64,000 nt of DNA, taken from NCBI RefSeq assembly GCF_011745365.1, contig NW_024468909.1, positions 3,348,001-3,412,000 on the forward strand, in the 5' to 3' direction. Source of the DNA: Cryphonectria parasitica EP155. Taxonomy: Eukaryota > Ascomycota > Sordariomycetes > Diaporthales > Cryphonectriaceae. Of the stretch, positions 54,604 through 64,000 are shown one piece after another; within the stretch, counting starts at the first letter, position 1, and each line of letters opens with the position of its first letter. A program made the position numbers and the translations under genes. The notes beneath the pieces are model-generated. The model worked only from the letters and a program-made list of their open reading frames with translations. It made no database searches and was not told where the DNA came from.

Positions 54604-57600
54604 ATGCTTTTGGACGCTCTCTCACTTGCGTGCAACATAATGACGGTGATCGACTTTGGTCACATGCTATTTGAAGTATCGAGGCGGGCGTACCGCGCGG
54701 GCACACCTGATGCTGACGCCGAGTCCACAGCACACGATCTCTCTAGGGCAACTAAGATCCTCGAAACCTCCATCAGTGCCGGCATGCAACCCATCACTTC
54801 CGAAGAGTCTGAACTCTTGCGCATTGCCAATAGCTGCCGAGAAGCTGCAAAAAAGCTAGGGGAAATGTACGAAAAGCTGGCTGTGCCTAGATCCGGTCAA
54901 ATATCCTGGTCCGGTCGTGCGACGAAGGCTGTCTTGGTGGGCATGAAGCGGCAATGGCAACGTCATAAATTCGATGAGCTCAACAACGTATTGATCGGCT
55001 GCCAAACTGCTATGCAGACCAGAATTCTTGTCTACCTCTAGTAAGTCCTTACTCTTTCATGTTCAACAGAGACTGCGGAAACGTGTTGGAGCAACTTGGA
55101 AAACAGATGTAGCTCGCGGCTGATCATCTCTTGATACAGCCAAACCAACAAAGCACAAGAAGCTATGCGCCTCGAAGAGTTCTCGACCCTCAATCGTTCT
55201 CTACAAAATTTCATCCGTGCGGTGTCCAAGGCCAAATTTGGGATGGATGACCTCCTGTTGAGATTGAACGATCTCCACGCACTCCAGCTAAACACCAGGG
55301 ATGATCTCCATACGATCCAGCTAGAAACCAAGAGTAGCATCCAGCAAGACCGTCTCTTGGCCAGTCTGAAGTTCGACGGGATGAACCAGCGGTTCAACCA
55401 CGATGTCAGGGACGCCCATCACGATACTTTCAAATGGCTCTTTGGCGAGAACATCGATTCTACCACATCATCAGACGTCAACTCGCGAGACAGCACATTG
55501 TCCAGCTGGTCGATCAGGCAGCGGGATAAGATGCTTCGGGCTCGCCAAGAGACATTTGATGACTTTGGCCAATGGTTGAAATCTGATTCGAGCCTGTACT
55601 GGATCAGTGGCAAGGCCGGTGCTGGCAAAAGCACGCTGATGAAGTTCATCTGCCAGCACCTAAGTCACTCAAAGCCAACGGCGGACACGGTTGTCCTTCA
55701 CTACTTCTTCTGGTTCAACGCTCCAACCAGCACAATGCAGCGAAGTATCGCTGGGATGCTGAGTACATTGCTTTACCAGCTGCTGCAACATGATCGAGCT
55801 CTTGTTCCTCACCTGATCCACAGCATGCCCGAGGCGCGTTTAGAGGACAAGGACAGTCCATGGGATTGGACTCTCGACGAGCTGGAGCGTTGCTTACATA
55901 CCGCACTTCGTTCCAGAGGAGTAAAACGCTCCGTATGTCTCATCATCGATGGCCTGGACGAGGTTCTTGAGGCGGATGGAGCCAATGCGCTCCTCAGGAG
56001 TATCCGACAACTTGAAAAACTCCGTACTGTCCGGTTATGTGTCTCAAGCCGTCCAGAACCAGTGTTCAACCGAGATCTCGGGCATTCGAGACATCTTCGC
56101 CTGGAGAAGTTGACGGCACCTGACAGACACCGCTTCGTGATGGATGCCCTCCAGCCTTATGCATCACGCTTTCCTCGAGATTCCTGTACAGAGGGCATCG
56201 AATGGTTTATTGCGCAGCTTGTTGGGAAGTCTGAGGGGGTCTTTCTCTGGACGCGTGTGGCTACTCAAAGCCTGGTGCGCGGATTGAATGACGGCAACTC
56301 CATCGAGACGCTCAAACAACGGCTGGATGCGACCCCGGCCGACTTGTACGGTCTCTTTGCTTCGATGTGGAAGCGACTCGGAGAAGATGAGCAGTTTTAT
56401 CGAACTGGGGCAGCTAATGTGTTTCGGTTACTCCTCTGTGACGACGAGAAGAACATCTCAGCCAGACTTCTTGAAGGACGAAGCGACAACATCGATCTGA
56501 TGACTCTTCATCTATCTCTCCACCGGGAGGAATCTGCGCGGGTGATCCAGGAGTTTGAAAGGCCCGACGGGACTGTCCGTTTTCTTGGTCGTGACCTGCT
56601 TGCCGATTGCCAAAAGACTTGCGAGATGATTCTTTCGCATTGTGTTGGTCTGGTCGACATTGATTCCCAACCTCGTACCAAGATTGTCGACGCATGTATC
56701 GATCTTGGTGAGTCCACTCCACATCCCGCCAGCCGAGTCCGGTTTGTCCACCGAACCGCCAGCGAATTTCTGAGAAATACTCCCGAAGGCAAGACCATTC
56801 TTGAATCTCATAGCCTTGGAGAGGATAGCCCGCTCTTTCGACTCTATCTCGCGTGTATTGCTCGTGCAGCATTGTTCAGGGGGCCTGGTCACAAGCAGGA
56901 AGACTGTTTGATCTTGTGGGACCTTGACATGCACCAAGCACTCGAGTTTTGTCAGCTGCACAGGCTCCAGGGACTGCTTTGCCGCCAACAGAGTCACGAA
57001 ATCCTTCAGTCACTTCATACAATATACTTCCACCTGCTTGGAGACTCCACCAATCCCCGATTCACAGGATGGATACGTAATGAATTCCGCTATCCATTCG
57101 TACTCGAGGCTGCGACGTTCGGGTTTGGACACTATGTGCGACACTGGATGGCACAGCACTACCGCGATGCCAGTAAAGCAGTGAAAGCACATATCTTGAA
57201 TGAATTTGCAGTCTCAATCCTCTCGGAAGTTCTCAGCGACTCCACACGCCCTCCTTCCGCACATCAAAAGGACTGTCTTGACACACTCGAGCGCCTTCTG
57301 AATTGGTGCACAAGCTTGGACGATCATCAGCCTTGGAGTCCTATGATTAAAATGAGTTTCGATTGGACCGAGTCATACAATTTTGACAAGCTTATCAGCC
57401 CATATGGCAATTTTCTGAGTTTATTCGAGTCTCTCGCGTCGTTGCAGGCACACTTGTGGCACGACCGCCAGGTTTGCGACACCATCCTTGGGGCCCTAAA
57501 ATTGTTCGCGTCGTCCAGCATTAATCTCCACGAACGCTTTATAGGCGCATATTATCCTAGAGGGCGTGTGAGCAGTCCTTGGCAGTTGCCATGGCATACT

Positions 57601-58278
57601 CATATCTCTCCAGGGCCACCCTCCTCCTCGGTTGGCCACCATGAACGGCGCCCTGGCGTTCTGATTGAAACCGATTCAGTATGGCGCATTCAATTATTGG
57701 CAACGACACACAGGGCTGAATATGGGTCCTCGCTTCTGGAGAAGGAACTCCTAGATTTTGTGGCCACCAACAGTGGAGATGGACCACTGCCAGGACCCAA
57801 GGCCCTCCTACTCCTGTCAACGTTCTGGAGTCCCAGGGATGAGTCCAAGAAGAGAGCCCTGCAGCACGAGGCGAAAGTGGTACCTCCTGACCTCGAGACT
57901 TACATCTTGAGCCCCCTCACAAGTGACTTCGATAGCACCCATCAACAGCATATCTGGGATGTGCTGAATGAAGACATCCACAGGCGTATCAAGGATTGTT
58001 GGGAGATTAAGACGTCTGAAGAAGTTCTGACAGAATCCGATATCTGCGACTTCCTAGTTGCGCAAGGTCTCTTAATGTCGAAGGAACAAGCCAAGGCTTT
58101 GTATAAGGCATGTGGCATAGAAGTACCTACGGGGTATTCTGAAGGGTTTCGGACGAAGTGGCTGGAGGACCTGGGGTTGAGCATGGCCCCTCCGTCTGGA
58201 GCTCCAAGCAGCGAGCAGGAATTTGCCCGAATCATGTTCCATTCCTATCCCATAAAACCCTACTGTCCACCGCAATGA
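54604..58278 (+). CDS. NACHT-domain NTPase, fungal NLR-like (DUF7791-type C-terminus)
   Basis: STAND-class P-loop NTPase; fungal relatives act in non-self recognition and heterokaryon incompatibility, or are uncharacterised. Exons 54604-55040 and 55140-58278 give 1191 aa. Seen: a helical N-terminal domain (LLDALSLACNIMTVIDF, about residues 1-150), a coiled-coil-like stretch (about 150-235), NACHT with Walker A WISGKAGAGKSTLMKF near residue 300, Walker B CLIIDGLDEVLE near 412 and CVSSRPEPVF near 446. Further on, VRFVHRTASEFLRN near 680 is the hallmark of the NACHT-DUF7791 group. The rest shows no WD40, ankyrin or TPR repeats. The start is the first ATG in frame; the frame is open upstream only from TTG. 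The junction (LVYL/YQTNKAQEAM) restores frame. Its own effector or ligand cannot be named. Confidence 0.87.
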
Positions 58279-58908
58279 AAAGGTACTACCTGTTCAGTCT
58301 ATGACCCGCTCATTGGCACGACCCATGACAGCCCGATAGCCAACCAAGTCGGGGACTATATCTGATATGACAGCAAGGTCATGTTTGGATTCTGGAGGCA
58401 TACTGTACTTCTTTGGGGGACACCTGCCGGTCCTCTTACTGTATCCCAAAATATAATCAAATCATTATGCTGGCGTAAGCATCACATAAAACTATGGCAC
58501 TGAATCTTGAATCTGAAATGTCATAAAATTAACTCCATAGAGTATTAATTAAAGGCATAGGCGTCGTCGCGTTGCCATGGACAATCTAAAGGTCCTCATT
58601 AATAGCGACTTGCCATGCGTATCCATTGTCAATTCGTAAAGTTCCATGGACCCCATATGTCCTCATTAGGTAGGTAATTTTGGCATGTCCAGCTGCCGTC
58701 CGGTCGTAAAAAGCCATGTATGCGTTCATCGTCTTTCAACGTGATTATCCCGTAGGTTTTCACTGGCGATTTTCCATACCTTGCGGTCGTCGTAGCACAA
58801 TCAACATCAAGAAAGCCAGATACAACAACCTCCTGGATCCGCCTTCCATTCCCAGTTATGAGAAAATCAGAAAAAGCTCGTGAGTATCGTGGTGCCGCGG
58901 ATTTCTCT
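58279..58908. other. Spacer between convergent NACHT and FHA-kinase genes
   Basis: 630 bases holding both 3' ends and an imperfect 47-bp duplication (58571-58617 and 58641-58687). No gene was recognised. Confidence 0.5.
58571..58687 (+). repeat. Imperfect direct repeat of about 47 bp, two copies
   Basis: Copy 1 at 58571-58617 and copy 2 at 58641-58687, 70 bp apart. Both carry CCATGGAC, then GTCCTCATTA, and end in a CCATG/GCATG-like block, with small gaps between copies. Origin unknown; non-coding. Confidence 0.55.
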
Positions 58909-61225
58909 TCAGGCGAACTTCGTGCGCTTAGCAGTACGATCGATGTCGTCAGTCTTGTTAGGTCGTGTGCGCTTTGTACGTTTGTTGGTCTTCTTGGCCA
59001 TCAACTGCCAAGTCATCTCGGGTGTCGCAATCTTGACATGTCTCTCCTTGAGCTCGGCCAGGTGCATGCGCTTCTTGTCGTCATTGTCTCTCTGGGCGCG
59101 GGGGGCTTTGGCGAACACCAGCTTCTCAAGGCTTCTATGAAATGGTTGGTCAGTCAAGTCATGCGTCATTTGAATGCCGTTGCTCAAGGGGAAAGGCGTC
59201 AGAATAGCTAAGAGGGAGAACATACGACAAGTCACCCTTGTTATCTCGCTTTCCAGGCTTCTTCGTGTTCTTGGTGCCCATGTTGTCCTGAGCCTTGTTT
59301 CCGGCATCTCCGCAGGTAAGCTTGGTTCGAACACCATCGCTGTCCTTAGAGAGCTGGAGTCCCACTTTGGTCACTTTACCAAAGGGGCAAGACTTCTCAG
59401 CGGGGACTTTGACTTGGACGTTGGCAGTCTCAAAGTGGTCAGAGATGCAGCTTCCGAGGTTGGATCCGTGAGTGCTGGCCTTGGGCTCCTTGTGCTCCGT
59501 CACGGGGATAAGCACATTTGGAAGATCTCGAATCAAATCGACGTGGCACTGGCGGTGGTTCCAGCCCTGACGAGTCTGCTGCGCACGTGATTCGAACAGC
59601 GTACGGATGTTGCGAGGTTCGTTGATCCAGGGATGCTTCAAGGCATCCGAAGCGGTGAGCCTCTCCTTTGGGTCCGTCTCGAAACATAGACGTATGAAGT
59701 CTTGGCCGCATGCTGAGATAGCGTCGCCTCGCATGGTCTTGATCTCGTCGAACATAGCCTTAAAGTTCAGAGACTCGATCAACGGGTTCTCAGGCAGGAG
59801 ATGCTCGAGGTCATCGAGGACGGAGACTCTACCAGAGCCGGCGAGGAGCTGCGCGGTCATGATGCCCAGAGCCCACATGTCGATGGCAGTGTCGTGTGCA
59901 CCGGTTGGTTGAAACATCTCACTATAGTTGGAGTCAGTGTAAGTCTGGTTCTTAGACTGGGAACATGGAAAACTTACGGGGCCTGGAAACCTCTGGTTCC
60001 AACGAAATCCATCAGTGGGCCCTGTTTCATCGATCCGGCGTCACCAAAGTCTGTAAGGGCGAGCCTGTGTGCTGGCTTGGAGGAGACCATGCAGAGAACG
60101 TTCTCGGGCTTGAGGTCCCGATGGGCAACACCTTTGGCGTGCAGGTAGTCGAGGCCTTCGAGAACTTGACGGATCATCCATCTGACTTCGAGCTCCATGA
60201 AGCGTTTGTAAAGGCTAGTCAGGGAGAAGAGGTCTCCACCAGACGCAAGCTCCTCAAAGACATACCTGCGGGAGGTGGTGAGCATCTGGATGTCAAGGAT
60301 GCAAGAGAGGGACGAAAGCTTACAGTGTGTGGACGCTCTTGTAGGCGCATTTGAAAGATGCGATGTTGGGCTGTACACCAGTTGATTAGTTATTCATGTT
60401 ATCAACAGCGAGCCGAGGATACTGACGTGATCAATTTGGCTCATCATGGTGATCGAGCGCATTGTCTTCCTGACGAAACTACTGGCACCATTGCCCAAGT
60501 CGCTCTGTAGGTCGTAGATCTTGCAGGCAACCTGCTTTCCAGTCTTCATATCGTAGGCAAGGCGGACTTCAGCAGAGGCACCCTGGCCGAGAATGATGTC
60601 GGTGACTTTGTATTTTCCATCGAACAGCTAGCACCCATTTAGCAGGGAGACAGGAGAGAGAACATAAGGTGGCAACTGACCTTGACCTCTTCCTTTTGAA
60701 TCGGCGTCATCTCAACTCTCTTCTGGAAGGGAAGCTTGACTTTGAAGGACAGGTAAGGCTTCATGGTCACCGTGTCACCGTGCTCGAGGAGTCTGCCTGG
60801 CTCGACCTTGTCTGGTCGGCCAATGCGAATGCCATTGACAAATGTACCGTTGTCGGACTGGCGGTCTCGAACATAGACCAAGCGGTCACAGCCATCCTCG
60901 AAGAGGATGGAATAGAACTCCATGTGATTGCGGGAGACGGAGGCATTCAAGAACGCACGATCGCTGCGGAAGCCTCTTGTCAGTGTGTGCGTGTTCATGT
61001 CATCCTGATGCGAGGCTGAGGTCAGACCAAACTCACTTGGTCCGCTCGTCACGGCCGATCTTGATGATCTGGCCATTGTGGAGCAAGAGGGTGCCTGAGA
61101 GGAAGACTTGTCAGCTCAAGAAAGAGAAAGGAGAATGTAGGGAGGACGAGGCCAGTAGGCTGACCTCTGGTAGGCGGGTTGGTCGAGCGATCCTCGAAGT
61201 CAAACTCGGCCACAGGCTGAGACAT
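58909..61225 (-). CDS. FHA-domain serine/threonine protein kinase (CHK2/Mek1-like)
   Basis: Checkpoint or meiotic kinase type: an FHA phosphothreonine-binding domain followed by a kinase domain. Eight exons: 61225-61165, 61094-61037, 60963-60681, 60627-60427, 60370-60324, 60265-59978, 59921-59226, 59134-58909, giving 619 aa. Seen: FHA core (GRDERT, SRNHMEFYS, QSDNGTFVNG) in residues about 25-120; kinase glycine loop GQGASAEVRLA; lysine in VACKIYD; catalytic loop VAHRDLKPEN; DFG in LTDFGDAG; activation-segment end TRGFQAPE; and a long C-terminal tail ending in a Lys/Arg-rich, NLS-like stretch. One FHA before the kinase fits Cds1/Chk2, Dun1 or Mek1; Mek1 seems the closest in layout, but I cannot settle it. 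All junctions keep phase. Confidence 0.85.
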
Positions 61226-62160
61226 CTTGACTGGTCGACGCGAAGTGAACTGTACTGTACTGTACTGTACTGAATAAACAAAGTATGTGACGTGAAAGGG
61301 GCTTCTGTCCAGCAGATGGTACCGTGTTACGGCGCGAGGTGGAAGATGATGGGATGAATACAACTGTAGAAACGAAGATGTTGGAAAGAAGTCAGGATGA
61401 TGGTGGAGGTCAGATCCAGTCCGAAGAAAAATAGTAGAGATGGTGGAAACGAGAGAGGGTGCAACAAATTATGGTGGCTGGACGACTTGAGAAACAAAAA
61501 GAAAAAAGGTCTCAAGATGTGAGGCCTGGAAAATGGACGAGAAATCCAAACGATAGAACGACGCAGAACGCAGACGAAGCCTGGAGATATTGGAAGCCAA
61601 CCCAACGCCGTACCACGGGATTTACCTCGATTTCCCCCTACCTTTTTGGTCGAACCCCATTTGACACTAGGAATTTTCTCTACTTGCTAGTTGATTGAGC
61701 ACTTGCTTACTGAAACAGTAGAGTTAGCAGATTTAGCGGAAGGAGGTATGTACCTCCTGCTTCCTCCATGTTTACTAGACATTCACACACTAAGAAGCAG
61801 GACAGCCTCTTGTAGCTACGACTGAAGGACCGAACACAGATTTTACACAATATAAAACTGTAGACTATGATAACTCAACCTGAGGATATAACTTCCACAC
61901 TAGAAAAAGTGTTTTTTGAATCTATTTCCAGAACAGGTAACTGCTGGAGGAGAAGTGGTGACCTCTTGGGATATGCGAGGAGGCTAGACTGATACTTCAA
62001 CCCTAACCCGAAGGGCCTCTCTATACCTAAACGCGCGATCACATGTGTCCCGTCCAGCTACGTCAGTGGTCCAAGCAGCGCGTCGGGACTTGGTCGACAT
62101 CCAAGTTCTCACTGGATTTTGAGGAAATCCTCATCACACAACGAGCACACACCACTGGCA
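61226..62160. promoter_or_regulatory. Divergent region between FHA kinase and FUN14 gene
   Basis: 935 bases between divergent start codons, including a TGTAC pentamer repeat close to the kinase ATG. The minus strand just upstream of the kinase is pyrimidine-rich (61360-61480). No gene was recognised. Confidence 0.5.
61251..61270. repeat. TGTAC pentanucleotide repeat, four units
   Basis: Four perfect TGTAC units beginning 26 bp upstream of the FHA-kinase start codon, so probably in its 5' leader. Confidence 0.85.
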
Positions 62161-62770
62161 ATGGCAACAATAGCACTATGCCGCGGTGCGCTCCGGCGCC
62201 TTGCCGTTCCGCTTACTCTGGGGATGTCCACAAGTCTGTTCCTCGCCAGTCGCCAGCGGCCGATGCGTCTTGATGCGGTGCCCGCCGCATCCAGGTCTCC
62301 TCCTCCAGCCGTGGAGCGGGTGGTGGCTGAGTCTGAGGGCTGGCTAAACCCTGAGGTCATCAAACAGCTATCCGGGGGGAGTCTCGTAGGTGAGGGACTC
62401 CATCTGTGCGAGATCGTGTGGGAGTGAGACTGGCTGACGGGCAGTGGCTTGGTGCTAGGCTTCCTGGCTGGTGTGCTGGTCAGTGTTTTCTCCAAAACAT
62501 TGGTCCTGCTGACGGGCATAGCAATCGTCGCTATTCAGGTAAGTCGCCGCTGTTGGCCTTCTCACAGAGAGGGGGAGGGTGGACGCGGGTAACTGATCGG
62601 TGACATCATATACACAGCTGGCTTCTCGCAACGGCATCGACCTCTTGGGGATGCTCAGGTTGAGACAGAGGGTAAAGTCTTCGAAGGTGCTGTCGGCTCT
62701 GGAAAGGAACCCGACTTTCAAATTGGCCTTTGGAACGACGTTTGCGCTGGCGGCCTTCATGCAATTCTAG
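62161..62770 (+). CDS. FUN14-domain protein, probably mitochondrial outer membrane
   Basis: Small membrane protein of the FUN14 family; the human member FUNDC1 is a mitophagy receptor and yeast Fun14 is mitochondrial. Exons 62161-62389, 62459-62538, 62618-62770 give 153 aa. Seen: an Arg-rich, Ser/Ala-rich N-terminus; the FUN14 start WLNPEVIKQLSGGSLVGF; a glycine-containing TM segment (GFLAGVLVSVFSK, then LVLLTGIAIVAIQ); the typical LASRNGIDLL; and a final hydrophobic segment (LAFGTTFALAAFMQF). I see no LC3/Atg8-interacting motif of the FUNDC1 type at the N-terminus, so a mitophagy role is not claimed. Both junctions restore family text. Confidence 0.85.
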
Positions 62771-62894
62771 ACGGAAATATCCTATACCATAAAATTCGGA
62801 CCATCCACGCTTCTAAATATTTCAATCCAAAACGGTGTTCCCATTTGTCGTCCATCATGCCGATGGCCTTGTGACTCGTGTGGTCTGGGCTCGT

Positions 62895-64000
62895 TCACAT
62901 GGGTGCGGTCTCCCTCTTCAGCCACGCCAACGTGAACTCGTCATCCTTGAAAAAGTCCTTCGTCTTTGCATATATTTCCATGTGGTAGTCATTCAGCCAG
63001 TCTTTCTCGCTCTGGGTCAGGAGATTGGTGTCGATCAACTTCCTGCAGTAGGGCGTCATCGTGACGTGCTCGAAACCGAGGAAAGGCCTGTCGCCAAGCT
63101 GGAAGGCGGTCTCGACCTCCTTCACGATCGCGATGTTCTCGATACGGATGCCAAATTCTCCGTCCTCGTAGTATCCTGGCTCGATCGATAAGACGTTTCC
63201 CGCTGATATGTACACGTCGGCATAGATCTTTCTCGTCCCAATGCCAATAGGGCCCTCGTGCACGTTCAGGTATGACCCGACACCGTGGCCTGTGCCGTGA
63301 CGGTAGTCTAGGCCCTCATTCTGCACAAGACTTGTTAGCTTCACATCTATACATATATCCGGGTCATAGAAAGCAGGACGCACCCAGAGGAACTGGCGAG
63401 CTAAGCAGTCTATCGCAAAGCCAGTAGTACCCTTGGGAAAGACAGCACGATCCAGGGCTATGTTGCCCTTGAGCACCAGAGTGTTCGTTAGTATCTCTTT
63501 CTCTGTAGGCGTTCCGAAATGCAGAGTCCGCGTGGTGTCTGTCGTGCCATCAAGAAACTGTGCCCCTGAGTCGCAAAGGTAGATCTTATTCGGGTCGATG
63601 ATGGAACAGCTCCCTTTCTCCGGGATGTAGTGAATGACAGCAGCACTGTATAATATGTCAGCTTGGGGACTATGTTCAATGACCACCACGTGTTGACTTA
63701 CTTGGCACCTGTAGATGATATCGTCGGGAACGAAAGGCCAACAAAATTCTCGTGCTTCGATCGCAGCTCCTCAAGTTTATCAGCCGCGGTCACCTCGTCG
63801 ACGACGGCCTTCTTATTGACCAGCTGGTCCTCCAGCCAGGCGAAGTAAGCTGTCAATGCGGCGCCGTCTCTAATATGGCACTGACGCATGCCCTCTAACT
63901 CGGTCTCATTCTTCTGTGCCTTGAAATCACCAACTGGCGATCGAATTTCCTCAACGGATTCATCGCCTAGCGCTAGTTTAAGTGCCCACGACCCCTTGGT
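62895..64000 (-). CDS. Xaa-Pro aminopeptidase P, C-terminal part (runs off right edge)
   Basis: Manganese-dependent metallopeptidase (M24B) that removes N-terminal residues before proline. Only the 3' part is in the window: exons 64000-63702 (continuing upstream), 63645-63384, 63320-62895. Seen: metal ligands in [18 protein letters not shown] (two Asp), [16 protein letters not shown] (His), [18 protein letters not shown] (Glu ligands), and upstream [15 protein letters not shown]. The 63-nt intron at 63321-63383 is in frame and has no stop, so an unspliced message would add 21 residues between QFLW and NEGLDYRHG; conserved family text strongly favours splicing. The gene ends 125 bp from the FUN14 stop (convergent). 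Confidence 0.94.

Noticed and set aside
1..64000. tRNA, rRNA or CRISPR features
   Set aside because: No tRNA-like B-box with matching arms, no rRNA sequence and no spaced direct repeats were found by eye; a covariance-model scan would be needed to be certain.

Overview
The window is nuclear DNA of a filamentous ascomycete (Pezizomycotina), most likely a Sordariomycete. The genes are eukaryotic housekeeping genes split by short (about 50-130 nt) GT-AG introns, spaced 0.1-3.6 kb apart on both strands, with one fungal NACHT/NLR-type gene among them. I found no tRNA, rRNA, CRISPR array or intact transposon. Exon borders were placed by hand from splice consensus, reading phase and protein similarity. 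Every multi-exon model below adds up to a whole number of codons.

Layout, left to right: aspartyl aminopeptidase (+), tRNA exportin LOS1 (-), FACT subunit POB3 (-), SWR1-complex subunit VPS72/YL1 (-), a neurochondrin-family protein (-), a ClC-3-type chloride channel/exchanger (+), DNA ligase I (-), pyruvate dehydrogenase E1 alpha (-), a Cdc4/FBXW7-type F-box WD40 protein (-) behind a 3.6 kb gene-free stretch, a ZIP9/ATX2-type metal transporter (-), histone acetyltransferase HAT1 (+), CTD-kinase subunit CTK3 (+), mitochondrial ribosomal protein bL12m (-), the giant midasin gene MDN1/REA1 (+, 14.9 kb with no intron), a NACHT NTPase of the fungal NLR class (+), an FHA-domain protein kinase of the CHK2/Mek1 group (-), a FUN14-domain mitochondrial protein (+), and the 3' part of Xaa-Pro aminopeptidase P (-, running off the right edge).

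The genes do not form one pathway. Several do belong to nuclear maintenance: FACT and SWR1 act on nucleosomes, HAT1 acetylates new histones, CTK3 supports RNA polymerase II CTD phosphorylation, ligase I seals Okazaki fragments, the FHA kinase suggests checkpoint or meiotic signalling, and Cdc4 is an SCF substrate receptor. LOS1 and midasin serve tRNA export and 60S ribosome assembly. PDA1, bL12m and FUN14 are mitochondrial.

The most accessory-like part is about 53.2-58.9 kb: an AT-rich spacer, a possible decayed reading frame, the NLR-like gene and an imperfect 47-bp duplication behind it. Other points worth checking are MluI-box-like sites upstream of the ligase gene, a GC-AG intron in HAT1, a PCNA-binding motif split by an intron, an unexplained open frame in front of the ZIP transporter, and a perfect CRE palindrome in a divergent promoter. 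I saw no clearly new biological system; the NLR-like locus is the nearest candidate.
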